A DNA stretch of 64,000 nucleotides from JAEULH01 sp963789785. GTDB taxonomy: Bacteria; Pseudomonadota; Alphaproteobacteria; Rhodospirillales; Defluviicoccaceae. The notes under the pieces were generated by a model. The model made no database searches. It was not told the DNA's origin and saw nothing but the letters and a program-made list of their open reading frames with translations. Both the position numbers and the translations under genes were made by a program. The stretch is taken from positions 1 through 64,000 of the forward strand of contig CAWBNC010000044.1 in the NCBI GenBank assembly GCA_963789785.1. Reading direction: 5' to 3'. This document shows positions 1 through 15,410 of this stretch, piece by piece. Numbering within the stretch: the stretch's first letter is position 1; the number at the start of each line of letters is the position of its first letter.

Positions 1-1
1 C

Positions 2-894
2 TCAGCCGTTCAGCTCTTCGATCTTGCGCATGATGAAGTCGCGGAAGACGGCGATGCGATTGGAACTGCGCAGCTCGTCGGGATAGACGAAGAAGACGTC
101 GACGTCGGGGCCGCGCAGCTCGGGCAGAACCTCGACAAGATTGCCCGTCTCCTGGTTGAGGTAGTGGGGCAGGGCGCCGATCCCGATGCCGCTTTGCACC
201 GCGCGGAATATGCCGTAGGTGCTGTTGACCTTGAGGTAGGCCTTGCGCTTCTCGCCCTCGCGGGCGCCGGCCTCGAGCAGCCAGTTCAGGTTGGGCACCG
301 GCGGCCGGGCGTCCTCGCCGAAAACGACCAGCCGGTGATGGTCCAGATCCTCCAGCTTGCGCGGCATGCCCATCTTCTGCAGGTAGCTCGGCGCGGCGAA
401 CAGGTGATAGCGCAGGACCATCAGCCGGCGCTGGACCAGGTCGGACTGGGTCGGCGGGGTCAGGCGGATGGCGACGTCGGCCTGGCGCATCGACAGGTCG
501 AGCTCGTTGTCCGAGAGCATCAGCGAGACTTCGATATCCGGGATAGTCCTCGAGGAACTCCTTGAGCCTCGGCGCCAGCCAGACCGAGCCGAAGGCGATC
601 GTCGTCGTCACCTTGAGCGGGCCCTGCGGCCGCTCGCGGCTCTCGCTGATCCGCGCTTCGACCATGTTGAGCTTGGCCAGGATCTCGCGCGCCGCCTTGA
701 ACAGGATCTCGCCCTGCTCGGTCAGGACCAGGCCCGCGGGCGTGACGATGAAACAGCGGGACCTGCAGGCTCTCTTCGAGCGAGCCGACCTGGCGGCTGA
801 CCGCCGACTGGCTCAGGTTCAGGGTGTCGCCGGCGTGGGTGAAGCTCCCGGCCTCGGCGACAGCCTGAAAGATGCGCAGCTTGTCCCAGTCCAT
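2..894 (-). CDS. LysR-family regulator, LsrB/VtlR-like (two frameshifts)
   Basis: DNA-binding transcriptional regulator of the LysR family. The N-terminal winged helix-turn-helix is clear (MDWDKLRIFQAVAEAGSFTH, then LSQSAVSRQV) and the start ATG is at 894. The C-terminal part is a periplasmic-binding-protein-like effector domain (SDNELDLSMRQADVAIRL onward). Total length is about 297 residues, normal for the family. The frame changes near 740 and near 540; joining the three frames gives a continuous LysR protein, so I read these as sequence errors. The HTH wording and the position next to trxB resemble LsrB/VtlR of rhizobia and Brucella, redox and surface-related regulators. That assignment is inference. 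The gene is on the same strand as trxB and 105 bases downstream of it. Confidence 0.85.
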
Positions 895-999
895 CCCGCT
901 CCCCTGTTTCGTCGTTCGGACCCCGTTCTCGTTTTTCGCGGGGTTCTTCGGCCGCTCCTCGAAGAGGGCCGTGCAAGCCTCCACCGGCCGAGGCGCGCC

Positions 1000-1968
1000 T
1001 CAGGCCGCGGCGTCCGCGGCCTCTTCCTGCTCCGTCAGGAAACGCTCGGCCTCGAGCGCGGCCATGCAGCCGGTCCCGGCGGCGGTGACGGCCTGGCGGA
1101 AGATCTTGTCCTGGACATCGCCGGCGGCAAAAACGCCCGGCACATTCGTGGCGGTGCTGTCCGGGACGGTGATGATGTAGCCCTCGCGCATCCATCGTCA
1201 CCTGGCCGCGGAACAGCTCGGTGTTGGGCGTGTGGCCGATGGCGACGAAGACGCCATCGACGGCAACCTCCTTCAGGGCGCCGCTCCTGGTCGGGCGCAG
1301 GACGACGCCGGTGACACCGGGCGGCATCGCCGTGCCGACGATCTCGTCGACGACGTGGTCCCAGATGACCTCGATCTTGGGGTGGCGGAACAGACGCTGT
1401 TGCAGGATCTTCTCGGCGCGAAGCTGGTCGCGGCGATGGATCAACGTCACCTTCTCGGCGAAGTTGGTCAAAAACAGCGCTTCCTCCACGGCAGTGTTGC
1501 CGCCGCCGACAACGGCGACATGCTTGCCACGAAAGAAGAACCCGTCACAGGTGGCGCAGGCCGAGACACCGAACCCCTGGAACCGCGCCTCGCTCTCCAG
1601 TCCCAGCCACCTCGCCGACGCGCCGGTACAGATGATCAGCGTCTCGGCGCTGTAGATCGGCGCTGCTGTCGCCGGTCAGGGTGAACGGCCGGCGGGACAG
1701 GTCGACGGCGATGATCGATGTCGTCGACCATACGGGTGCCGACCTTGGCCGCCTGCCGGTCCATCTGCTCCATCATCCACGGACCCTGAACCGTCTCGGC
1801 GTAGCCGGGGAAGTTCTCGACGTCGGTGGTGATGGTGAGCTGGCCGCCCGGCTGCAGGCCCTTGATCAGGATCGGCTGAAGGTTGGCGCGCGCGGCATAA
1901 ATGGCGGCGGTATAACCCGCCGGCCCCGACCCAAGGATGACCACTTGGCCTGCCTGCCGCTCCGCCAT
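1000..1968 (-). CDS. trxB: Thioredoxin reductase (several frameshifts)
   Basis: NADPH-dependent flavoenzyme that reduces thioredoxin in the cytoplasm. The start at 1968 gives an N-terminal FAD-binding motif (VVILGSGPAGYTAAIYAARA). The redox-active CATC disulfide motif is encoded near 1545-1560, the NADPH Rossmann motif (VVGGGNTAVEEALFL) follows, and the C-terminal FAD motif NVPGVFAAGDVQD is near 1130. About 322 residues, usual for bacterial TrxB. The frame breaks near 1715, 1660 and 1195, yet every motif is present and in order, so the real gene is most likely intact. It is transcribed divergently from the Lrp-type regulator (219 bases between starts) and precedes the LysR gene. Confidence 0.92.
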
Positions 1969-2187
1969 CGCCTCCCCGCCCGTTGCGATCGGCGCTTACG
2001 CCGCACCGAACCTGTTGATGAAAGCATAAGAAAGGCGGCGGGGACAAACAAGAGTCCGTCGCCGACGCCCTCCCGGCGCCCAATCGGGCCGCTCTTGTAC
2101 CGGTCGCGCGCCGGCGGCGCCGCCGGCTTATCGCCCTTCCTCGGCGGGCAGCGGGCGTGTAATATAGTTGCGCGCAGGCGGACAAGA

Positions 2188-2700
2188 ATGGAGAAAAATC
2201 ACGTGCGCCGGGTAAAACTTGACAGGATCGACCAACGCATCCTTCACGACCTGCAGGCCAACGGCCGGATCACCAACGTCGAGTTGGCCCGCCGCGCCGG
2301 CATCTCAGCGCCGCCGTGCCTGCGCCGGGTGCGCGCCCTGGAGCAGGCGGGCTACGTCCGCGGCTATCACGCCGAAATCGAGCCCCGCGCGCTCGGCTAC
2401 AACGTCTCGGTTTTCGTCCACGTCGGACTCGACAGCCAGGCCGAGGCCGATCTCGAGGATTTCGAGCGCCTCGTAGCCCACTGGCCGGAAGTTCGCGAGT
2501 GCTACATGCTGGCGGGCGAGACGGACTTCCTGCTCAAGGTCGTCGCCGAGGACTGGGACACGTATCAGAAATTCATCACCGAAAAGCTAACCGCAGCCCC
2601 CCATGTCGCCCACGTCAAATCGGCGCTGTCGATCAGGGCGTCCAAATACAAGCCGGGAGTGCCGATCCCCTGCGACGACCGGGAAGAGGAACCGGCATGA
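2188..2700 (+). CDS. Lrp/AsnC-family transcriptional regulator
   Basis: Small DNA-binding regulator of 170 residues. The N-terminal helix-turn-helix is DRIDQRILHDLQANGRITNV followed by ELARRAGISAPPCLRRVRAL. The C-terminal RAM ligand-sensing domain spans roughly residues 75-150 (CYMLAGETDFLLKVVAEDW). The ATG at 2188 is chosen because homology starts right after it. Upstream in-frame sequence lies in the trxB promoter. Intact frame. In rhizobia an Lrp-type gene is grouped with trxB and lsrB; here it is divergent from trxB but still adjacent. The ligand (probably an amino acid) cannot be told from the sequence. The gene converges on purC. Confidence 0.93.
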   Translation: MEKNHVRRVKLDRIDQRILHDLQANGRITNVELARRAGISAPPCLRRVRALEQAGYVRGYHAEIEPRALGYNVSVFVHVGLDSQAEADLEDFERLVAHWPEVRECYMLAGETDFLLKVVAEDWDTYQKFITEKLTAAPHVAHVKSALSIRASKYKPGVPIPCDDREEEPA

Positions 2701-2733
2701 GGACGCCCGCCTGCGGTCAGCCACGCGGAATCG

Positions 2734-3722
2734 TCAGAGGCAGCGGCTGAGGTTCCGGCGGATGCGCTCGCGGACCGGCACGGCGTCATCCGGCGGCTGA
2801 AAGCGCAGCCCGGTGACGGTCTCGTAGAGCGTGATGTAGCGCGCGGCGAACTCGACCAGCGTCCGTTGCGGAATCGGCGGGACGGGCTCGCGATAGGGGT
2901 CGCAGCGCTCGATGATCCAGCGGCGGAGAAAATCCTTGTCCAGGCTTTCGGGGTCGCGGCCGGCGGCGAAGCGCGCCTCGTAGCTTTCGGCCAGCCAGTA
3001 GCGACTGCTGTCCGGGGTATGGATCTCGTCGGCGAGCATGATCCTGCCCGTCGGCGTCGAGGCCGAACTCGTATTTGGTGTCGACCAGGATCAGACCGTT
3101 TGCGGCGGCAATATCGCGCCCACGGCCGAACAGCGCCCGCGCCAGACTTTCGAGCTCGTCCCATTGCGCCGGGTCGAGGAGGCCGCGGGATACCACATCG
3201 GCCGCGCTGAGCGGCAGGTCGTGATCGCCGCCGGCCGCCTTGGTCGTCGGCGTGATCACCGTCTGCGGCAGCTTCTCGTGCCGGCGCAGGTTATCGGCGA
3301 AGCGCAGGCCGTACATCTCGCGGCGGCCGGCCGCGTACATCGTCCAGATCGAGGTGGCGGTCGTGCCGGTCAGATAGTCGCGGACGACGATCTCGACCGG
3401 CAGCATGCGCAGGCTCCGCGCCAGCATGACGTTCGGGTCGGGGTAGGCGATGACGTGATTGGCGACGAGGTCAGCCGTCCGCTCGAACCAGAACCGCGCC
3501 GTCTGGGTCAAGATCTGGCCCTTGAACGGGACCGCGGCGAGGATCTGGTCGAAGGCGCTCTGCCGGTCGGTCGCGATAATGATGCGCCGGCCATCGGCGA
3601 GATCGTAGTTGTCGCGGACCTTGCCGCGGCTGTAGCGCCCGGGAAAATCGGGAAACGCGGCATCGACCAGAACGTCGTTGAGGTCGCGCGGTAATCAGAT
3701 CGAGGCGCCGATCCTCAGCCAT
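2734..3722 (-). CDS. purC: SAICAR synthetase, long form (two frameshifts)
   Basis: Phosphoribosylaminoimidazole-succinocarboxamide synthase, which joins aspartate to CAIR with ATP in purine synthesis. Diagnostic stretches are SRGKVRDNYDLADGRR, TDRQSAFDQILA, EIVVRDYLTGTTATSIW, LILVDTKYEFGLD and DEIHTPDSSRYW (the substrate-binding segment). About 328 residues, matching the longer eukaryote-like form common in alphaproteobacteria. Frameshifts lie near 3693, just after the proposed start at 3722, and near 3048. It ends convergently with the Lrp-type gene and sits 41 bases after greA. Confidence 0.9.
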
Positions 3723-3763
3723 GGGTCGCGGCACCGCACCGGGCTTCGACCGAGGCGCCCGGC

Positions 3764-4237
3764 TCAACCATAGGCGATCTTCACCACCTCGTAGGACTTG
3801 TAGCCCCTCGGCGTCGTCACCTCAACGATATCGCCCAGGCGCTTGCCGATCAGGGCCCGGCCCAGCGGCGAGGTGATGGACAGGCGACCGGCGCCGGCAT
3901 CGGCCTCGTGACTGCCGACGATCCTGTAGGTGGATTCCTCTTCGGTGTCCTCGTCGGCGAGCAGAACGGTCGCGCCGAAGCGGATGACGTCGTCGTTCAT
4001 GTTCGAGCTGTCGATCGGCTCGGCGCGGCTGATAATGTCTTCGAGTTCGGCGATCCGGCCCTCGATAAAGCTCTGCCGCTCGCGCGCGGCGTGATACTCG
4101 GCGTTTTCCGAAAGATCGCCATGCTCGCGCGCCTCCGCCAGCGCGCGGATGACGGCGGGACGTTCCTGACTGCGAAGCCGACGCAGCTCATGTTCGAGCT
4201 GGGTCAGGCCCTCGGGCGTCATCGGAAACCTTTCCAT
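3764..4237 (-). CDS. greA: Transcription elongation factor GreA
   Basis: Cleavage factor that rescues backtracked RNA polymerase through its secondary channel. 157 residues, the standard length. The N-terminal coiled coil carries the acidic tip (EHGDLSENAEYHAARERQ) and the C-terminal FKBP-like domain contains ITSPLGRALIGKRLGDIVEV. The frame is intact. It lies between carB and purC on the same strand, the usual greA-carB neighbourhood in alphaproteobacteria, and may be cotranscribed with both. Confidence 0.97.
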   Translation of the reverse strand: MERFPMTPEGLTQLEHELRRLRSQERPAVIRALAEAREHGDLSENAEYHAARERQSFIEGRIAELEDIISRAEPIDSSNMNDDVIRFGATVLLADEDTEEESTYRIVGSHEADAGAGRLSITSPLGRALIGKRLGDIVEVTTPRGYKSYEVVKIAYG

Positions 4238-4326
4238 GCAATCAGCCTCGTCTCGTCATTGGATCCGGGCGCGTGCCCGACGATGCGCTGAACGTCCATT
4301 CGACGCCGGGCGACACTTATAGGCGT

Positions 4327-7570
<3,244 letters not shown>

Positions 7571-7661
7571 GGATGTGGGCTTGCCTGTTCAATCGGCATC
7601 GTGCGCGACCATCCGCCGCACGGCCAGCACGCGGCGCTGGATGCGGGCCGGCGCCCGCGGG

Positions 7662-8873
7662 CTAGCGACGGTTGGACAACATCACGCGGACGAACTGGTC
7701 GAAGAGATAGTGGCTGTCCTGTGGCCCCGGAGAGGCCTCGGGATGATATTGCACCGCGAAGGCGGGCATCCCCTCGACCCGGAATCCCTCGTTGGTGCCG
7801 TCGAATAGCGATACATGGGTTTCGATCACGTGCGCCGGCAGCGTCTTGCGGTCGACGGAAAAGCCGTGGTTCTGGCTGGTGATCTCCACCCGCCCGCTCT
7901 CCAGGTTCTTGACCGGCTGGTTGGCGCCGCGATGACCGAGGCTCAGCTTATAGGTCTTCGCGCCGAGCGCAATGGCGAGGAGCTGATGGCCCAGGCAGAT
8001 GCCGAAGATCGGCATGCCGCGCTCGAGCAGGCCCTGGATCACGGGGACCGCGTAGGCGCCGGTCGCCGCCGGATCGCCGGGCCCGTTCGACAGGAACACG
8101 CCGTCCGGCTGATGGCGAACGATGTCGTCGAGCTCTGCCGTGCCGGGGACGACGGTGACCCGGCAGCCGGAAGCGGCAAGGCAGCGCAGGATGTTGCGTT
8201 TGGCGCCGTAGTCGACGGCGACGACGTGATAGCGGGGTGCGTCCTGCCGGCCGTAGCCGCGATCCAGAGCCCAGGTCGTCTCATCCCAGGCATACGTCTG
8301 TCGGCACATGACCTCCTGCGCCAGATCCATGCCTTCAAGGCCGGGCCAGCGATCGGCCATGAAGCGAAGCGCGGTGACGTCGACCAACGGCTCTCCGGGC
8401 GCATGGATCAGCGCCCCCTTGGGCGCGCCGCCGTCGCGGATGCGCCGGGTCAGCCGGCGGGTGTCGACGCCGGCGATGCCGACGCGATCATGGGACGCAA
8501 GCCAGTCGGCGAGATGCCCCGCGGCACGCCAGTTTGCCGGTTCGGTAATTGGCGCGCGCAGGATGCACCCGCGCGCGGCGGGCGCCGCACTCTCTATGTC
8601 CTCGCCGTTGACCCCGACATTGCCGATATGAGGAAACGTGAAGGTAATGATCTGCCCGGCATAGGACGGATCGGTCATGATCTCCTGGTAGCCGGTGATC
8701 GACGTATTGAAGCAGATCTCGCCAATGGCCACACCGGCCGCCCCGACACCCTGCCCCCAGAAAATCATGCCGTCTTCAAGAACCAGCGCGGCATTGCAGC
8801 CGGCAGGCGGGCGCACCTGCCCTGGGTCCAGGCCGAGATGACCTGCTTCGAGGTCGGGCGTGAGATCAACCAT
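7662..8873 (-). CDS. carA: Carbamoyl-phosphate synthase small subunit
   Basis: Glutaminase subunit that supplies ammonia to CarB. 403 residues, intact. The N-terminal domain contains the conserved FNTSITGYQEIMTDPSYAGQ and the C-terminal class I glutamine amidotransferase domain shows the nucleophile elbow GICLGHQ and the HPE of the Cys-His-Glu triad (QYHPEASPGP). The first ~20 residues are extra relative to many homologues, so an internal start is possible. Transcribed toward carB. The 249 bases to the divergent yqeY start must hold promoters for both directions. Confidence 0.97.
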   Translation of the reverse strand: MVDLTPDLEAGHLGLDPGQVRPPAGCNAALVLEDGMIFWGQGVGAAGVAIGEICFNTSITGYQEIMTDPSYAGQIITFTFPHIGNVGVNGEDIESAAPAARGCILRAPITEPANWRAAGHLADWLASHDRVGIAGVDTRRLTRRIRDGGAPKGALIHAPGEPLVDVTALRFMADRWPGLEGMDLAQEVMCRQTYAWDETTWALDRGYGRQDAPRYHVVAVDYGAKRNILRCLAASGCRVTVVPGTAELDDIVRHQPDGVFLSNGPGDPAATGAYAVPVIQGLLERGMPIFGICLGHQLLAIALGAKTYKLSLGHRGANQPVKNLESGRVEITSQNHGFSVDRKTLPAHVIETHVSLFDGTNEGFRVEGMPAFAVQYHPEASPGPQDSHYLFDQFVRVMLSNRR

Positions 8874-9122
8874 GGAGGCCGGATCTTGCCAGCGATGGCG
8901 CGGTCGAACAGAGCGGATCGGATGAAAGCAAGGCCGCGCGCCAGAAGGTCAGGTCATCGATGAGCGCGCTGGAAATAAGCGGATTCGCCGCCGCCGTCAA
9001 CCCCGGCCAACGGCCAGTGCTACGGCCAGTTGCCGTCACCGCCTGGCAATCATGCCATAACAATCTGGTTGTCGCGCCCTGATCGTCGTATAGACTTCGC
9101 TCGATTTCAGTGGAGGACAGAT

Positions 9123-9576
9123 GTGCGCGGCCGTCTTGAAGACGCGCTAAAAGAAGCGACTTTGGCTCGTGATCAACGCGCGATGTCGACGCTCCGGCTG
9201 ATCCTCGCGGCGCTCCGTGATCGCGACATCGCCGAGCGCAGCAAGGGCAACCTGGGCGGCTTGACCGACGAGCAGATCGTCGCCCTGCTCCATTCCATGG
9301 TCAGGCAACGGCGCGAAAGCATCAGGCACTACGAGAATGGCAACCGCCCGGACCTCGCCCGGCAGGAGGCCGAGGAAATCGTCATCATCGAGCAGTTCAT
9401 GCCGCCGCAGATGAGCGAGGCGGAGGTCGAAGACGCGGTTGTCGCGGTCATCGCCGAGATCGAGGCGAGGAACCTCAAGGATATGGGCCGGGTCATGGCG
9501 GTGTCTGCGCGACCGCTACGCCGGGCGAATGGACTTCGCCAGGGCGGGAACCAGCGTCAAGGGCCAGCTGACGTGA
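9123..9576 (+). CDS. yqeY: GatB/YqeY domain protein (one frameshift)
   Basis: About 150 residues, the YqeY family related to the tail domain of GatB and thought to act on tRNA amidation or tRNA binding; its exact role is unsettled. Typical stretches are TLRLILAALRDRDIAERSKG and EAEEIVIIEQFMPPQMSEAE. I choose the GTG at 9123 because GGAGG lies six bases upstream and it yields the family N-terminus (RGRLEDALKEATLARDQ). One extra T near 9503 shifts the frame; removing it gives the expected end (MAVLRDRYAGRMDFARAGTS) and a TGA at 9574. It precedes dnaG by 50 bases. Confidence 0.88.
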
Positions 9577-9626
9577 CCGGAGCGGATCTCCGCCGCCGCC
9601 CGCGCCTCTGACCCGCTCTCTGCGGC

Positions 9627-11449
9627 ATGGCGATACCTGCTGAATTCCTCGATGAGCTGAAAGCCCGTGTCGACCTCGTTTCGGTCGTCTCGCGCCGCGT
9701 CGCGCTGATCCGGAAAGGCCGCGAACATCTCGGCCTGTGCCCGTTTCACCAGGAGAAGACCCCCTCCTTCACGGTCAACGAGCAGAAGGGCTTTTACCAT
9801 TGCTTCGGCTGCGGCGCCCACGGCTCGGTCATCGACTTTATCATGCAGGCCGACCGGCTGGAGTTCCGCGACGCAGTTGTCGCGCTCGCCGATACCGCCG
9901 GCCTTGCCGTACCGGACGAAGGCAAACACCGCCAGCCGGAGGACGATCAGCGCGCCCGGCTGTTCGCTCTCAACAAGGCGGCGATGCGACACTTCGAAGC
10001 CGCCCTGCGGTCGCCGGACGGTCGCGAGGCGCTGGCCTACGTCCGTTCACGTGAGCTGGGCGACGAGCTGATCGGCCGCTTCCGCCTCGGCTATGCCGCG
10101 GACGGGCGGCGGGCTGCGGGCAGCGCTGAGGCGCGACGGCTTCTCCGACGAGACCATGGTCGCGGCCGGGCTGCTGGTCCGCGGCGACGACGCCGGCCGA
10201 CCGCCCTACCCCCGCTTCCGCAACCGGGTGATGTTTCCGATCGCGGACGGACGCGGCCGGATCGCAGGCTTCGGCGGGAGGAGCCTCGGCGACGCCCAAC
10301 CAAAGTACCTCAACACCGCCGAGACCGAGATTTTTCACAAGGGCCGGCTCCTCTACGGCCTCGCCCTCGCCGCCGAGGCGGCCCGCCGGCTGCGCACGAT
10401 CGTGGTGGTCGAAGGCTACATGGATGTGATCGGACTGGCCCGGGTCGGCATCGAGCATGCCGTGGCGCCCCTTGGCACGGCGCTGACCGAGGACCAGATG
10501 CGTCTGCTCTGGCGGCTCGTGCCCGAGCCGGTCCTGTGCTTCGATCCGGACCGCGCCGGCCGGCGGGCAGCGATGCGCGTCGCCGAGCGTGCGCTGCCGC
10601 TCATTCGCGCCGGAACCGGCCTCCGCTTCGCCTTTCTCGGCACCGAAACCGGCGATGACCCCGATGGGGTCGCCAGGCGTTATCCGCGGCAGTTTCTCGA
10701 TCGTGCTTTTGCCGAGGCGGTGGCTTTGTCGGATGTTCTGTTCTGGATGGAAACCGGCGGGGTGACGACCTTCGCGGCGGAGGATCGCGCCGCCATCGAA
10801 GCCCGTCTGCGTCGACGCCTCGAACAGGTCGGCGACGCCGATGTCCGCGCCCACTTCATGCGCGCCTTCCGCGACCGGTTGTGGCAGCGCGGGCGGCGAC
10901 CGGCGCGACCGTCGGCCCGGCCGGGGCCGGCATGGCGGGGGCGCCTGGAGGAGCCGCCGCCGGTGGCCAGCGGCGGGCCCCGCGTAAGGCCGCCATCGGC
11001 GGTCGCGGCGGCGGAACGCACCCTGCTTGCCTGCCTGCTCAACAATCCGCCGTTCTTCGCCCAGGCGGAGGAAGCGCTGGGCTCGTTGACATTTTCCGCA
11101 GCCGGACCGGAGCGTCTGCGTCAAGCCCTGGTCGACGTCATGGCGACGCATCCGGACGCTCTCCGACGAGGATCTGGCGGCGGCCTTGCACGCCCGCGGC
11201 CATGGCGAAGATTGTGCCGACGTCCTCGCCGACCCGCTGCTCGCGCGCAATCGCGCCGTCGGTCGCGAGGCGCCGGCCGAGGACCTGGAGGCCGTCTGGC
11301 AGGAAAATCTCGCCGTGGTCCGCGCAGCCGCCGAGCATGCCGGCGCGGACGGCGACGGCGCGGGCGCGGGCGCGCTTTCGGACGAGGCCATGCGTCGCCG
11401 CCGCCTGCTGAAGCAGGCCGAGCTCGACGCCGGCGACGACGAGGCGTGA
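9627..11449 (+). CDS. dnaG: DNA primase (two frameshifts)
   Basis: Synthesises RNA primers at the replication fork. About 607 residues, normal. Order of domains: CHC2 zinc finger near residues 37-65 (LCPFHQEKTPSF and YHCFGCGAHG), primase core with TOPRIM motifs IVVVEGYMDVIG and CFDPDRAGRRAA, then the helical DnaB-binding domain (LLACLLNNPPFFAQAEEALG). Frameshifts near 10105 and 11155 are bridged by homology on both sides. The order yqeY-dnaG-rpoD is the macromolecular-synthesis arrangement of many proteobacteria. Confidence 0.94.
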
Positions 11450-11908
11450 TGAGGCCCCGCGAGTGCGCCGGAACCCGATATGGGGGCACCGAAGCGCGAG
11501 GCAGACGGCGGCCGCAGCCACACGCATTCGCCGTCTTGACCTTGACGGAGAAAGCGCTCGACGCTACCTGAAGTTGGGCAACTCTTCGGTCCGCTACGGG
11601 TTTGTATTGTCGCGCGTCGATGCGGCCGTTTGTGAGCGTCCTTCATGGTTTCGGGATCTTGAGACCATTGTGTTGTAACAGCGTGGGTGGCCTCCGTCGG
11701 GCGATAGTTCTTCGCCTCGCGGCTTGGGCCAATGTCGCAGTGAAAGCGGACCGATGGATACCCGGTCCGGCACAGAGGGTTGGTTATCGAGCTTCCGATC
11801 ATCGAGGGTTGGCCATTGTCAGATTGTCGATGGTTGCGGCGCCGCGCGACGAAACGCGCCGGCGTTGTCGTTTCTGTTGTGCGGGTGAATGTTAGTGGCG
11901 GGGGATAG
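11450..11908. other. dnaG-rpoD intergenic region, rpoD leader
   Basis: About 460 bases without a convincing gene. It separates dnaG from rpoD and probably holds the rpoD promoters. Two overlapping TTGAC boxes occur at 11536-11547, but no good -10 box follows at 16-18 bases, so I do not call a promoter. Base composition is less GC-rich between 11570 and 11720. Short open frames here have no recognisable products. Confidence 0.5.
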
Positions 11909-14113
<2,205 letters not shown>

Positions 14114-14180
14114 AGCCCGTCTCCTTTAGACTACGCTGGATTGCGTCGCGGGAAGGGGCGTAGCCGCCGATATGCGTGCC

Positions 14181-14257
14181 GGGCCCGTAGCTCAACTGGT
14201 CAGAGCCGGCCGCTCATAACGGTCTGGTTGCAGGTTCGAGTCCTGCCGGGCCCACCA
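14181..14257 (+). tRNA. tRNA with CAU anticodon (elongator Met or Ile2)
   Basis: A 77-base cloverleaf. Acceptor stem GGGCCCG (14181-14187) pairs with CGGGCCC (14247-14253), followed by A and an encoded CCA. The D arm is GCTC..GAGC, the anticodon loop is CTCATAA (anticodon CAU) on a five-pair stem including one G-U pair, and the T arm has GGTTCGAGTCC. It is not the initiator because position 1-72 is paired. Whether it is elongator Met or the lysidine-modified Ile2 cannot be settled by eye. It lies 67 bases after rpoD. Confidence 0.9.
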
Positions 14258-14269
14258 CCCCCGCCTCCC

Positions 14270-15410
14270 GTAAGGAAACAGGCCGCGGACGCGCGCCACC
14301 ACCCGCGGCAGGTCGTCGGGCGGCGTTCGTCGCCGTTGCCGGAAACGGCTCGCCTAGGCGGACCGCCAGCCCGCGCTCGACCAGCCGGTCATGCAGCGCG
14401 GTCAGATCGCGCGAAAAGCCGACCAGCCTGAGGTCGTAGAGCCGCTGGCCGAGGCCGGCGCCGAGCCGGGCGAAGAAGCCCGCGGGTCGCGTCGCCGTCG
14501 CCGGCTTGCGGGTGCAGCCGCTGCGCCAGCGCCTGCCTGAGCGCCGCCACCGGGCCCTTGCGCACGGGCAGCGGGAAGATGGCGAGCGGCCGGCCGAGCC
14601 GCGCCACCTCGACCATCATCGAGATGCTGTCGCCGGTGACGACGAACCGGTCGGCGAGGCCGAGCAGCGCGAGATAGGGGTTGTCGCCGGCCTGCGGACC
14701 CCATGCGAACAGCCGCGCCGACGGCCGGCAGACCCTCCTGCAGCGCCGCGACCACGTCGGCCGGCGTCCGCCGGCTGGTGGTGACGTACAGCGTGCCGGC
14801 CCCGCCGCTGCTGTCGTCGGCCGAACGCGCGGTGAGATCGAGCAGGCTTCCGGGCCACGCCTGCATCGAAGACGAAGGGCTTGGTCGGGCCGCCGACGAG
14901 AACGGCGGTCAGCGGCCGCGGCAGATCGGCGAGACGCTCGCGCCAGGCCTCGGCCTCGGCGGCGATGCGGCGTTCGTCCGCGCGCATCAGCGGCAGATCC
15001 AGGTGCACGACGTTGGCGCGCGCGGGCAGCCGATACTGCGGCGTCGCGATGACCAGCGCGAAGTCGTCGATGTCGCGCTTCGGCCGGCCGATCAGCACGA
15101 CCTTTGTCCGCCCCCCGGACTGCTCGCGGACCCATGCCGCCGCCATCGACGGCCGCCGGCCGACCGTGAGGATCAGATCCGGCCAGGGCGGCTCCAGCGG
15201 GTCCGACTGCGCCGCGTCAAGGTGATAGAGCGACGGCGCAAAGCGGGGCTTGCCGAGGACGATACTCGGCGCGGAAGCGCAAGGACCGCCGCTCGCAGGG
15301 CCAGCCGAGCGCCGCCGGCGATCACCTCGGCTTGCGCGTTGTCGCCGAGCTTGTCGCCGAGGACCAGCCAGACGCGGGGCGGCGCGCGCGCGGCCGCTGC
15401 GCCGCGTCAC
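14270..15410 (-). CDS. ELM1-family (DUF1022) protein, copy 1 (several frameshifts)
   Basis: Member of the mitochondrial-fission ELM1-like family, whose bacterial members are uncharacterised and look like GT-B glycosyltransferases. Family blocks: VWLVLGDKLGDNAQ at the N-terminus, PPWPDLILTVGRRPSMAAAW, FALVIATPQYRLPARANVVH, LTAVLVGGPTKPFVFDAG and YLALLGLADRFVVTGDSISM. The proposed GTG start at 15410 overlaps the sulfotransferase stop (GTGA). At least four frameshifts break it. The 3' end is uncertain: the corrected frame (LTALHDRLVERGLAVRLGEP) runs toward the tRNA with no clear stop. A second copy lies at 41.9-43.1 kb, also beside a sulfotransferase. Confidence 0.75.

Noticed and set aside
11536..11570. 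TTGACC/TTGACG boxes as the rpoD promoter
   Set aside because: No acceptable -10 box at the right distance.
14141..14431. Plus-strand open frame over the tRNA
   Set aside because: Translation of the tRNA itself gives the peptide RARSSTGQS-like artefact; not a gene.
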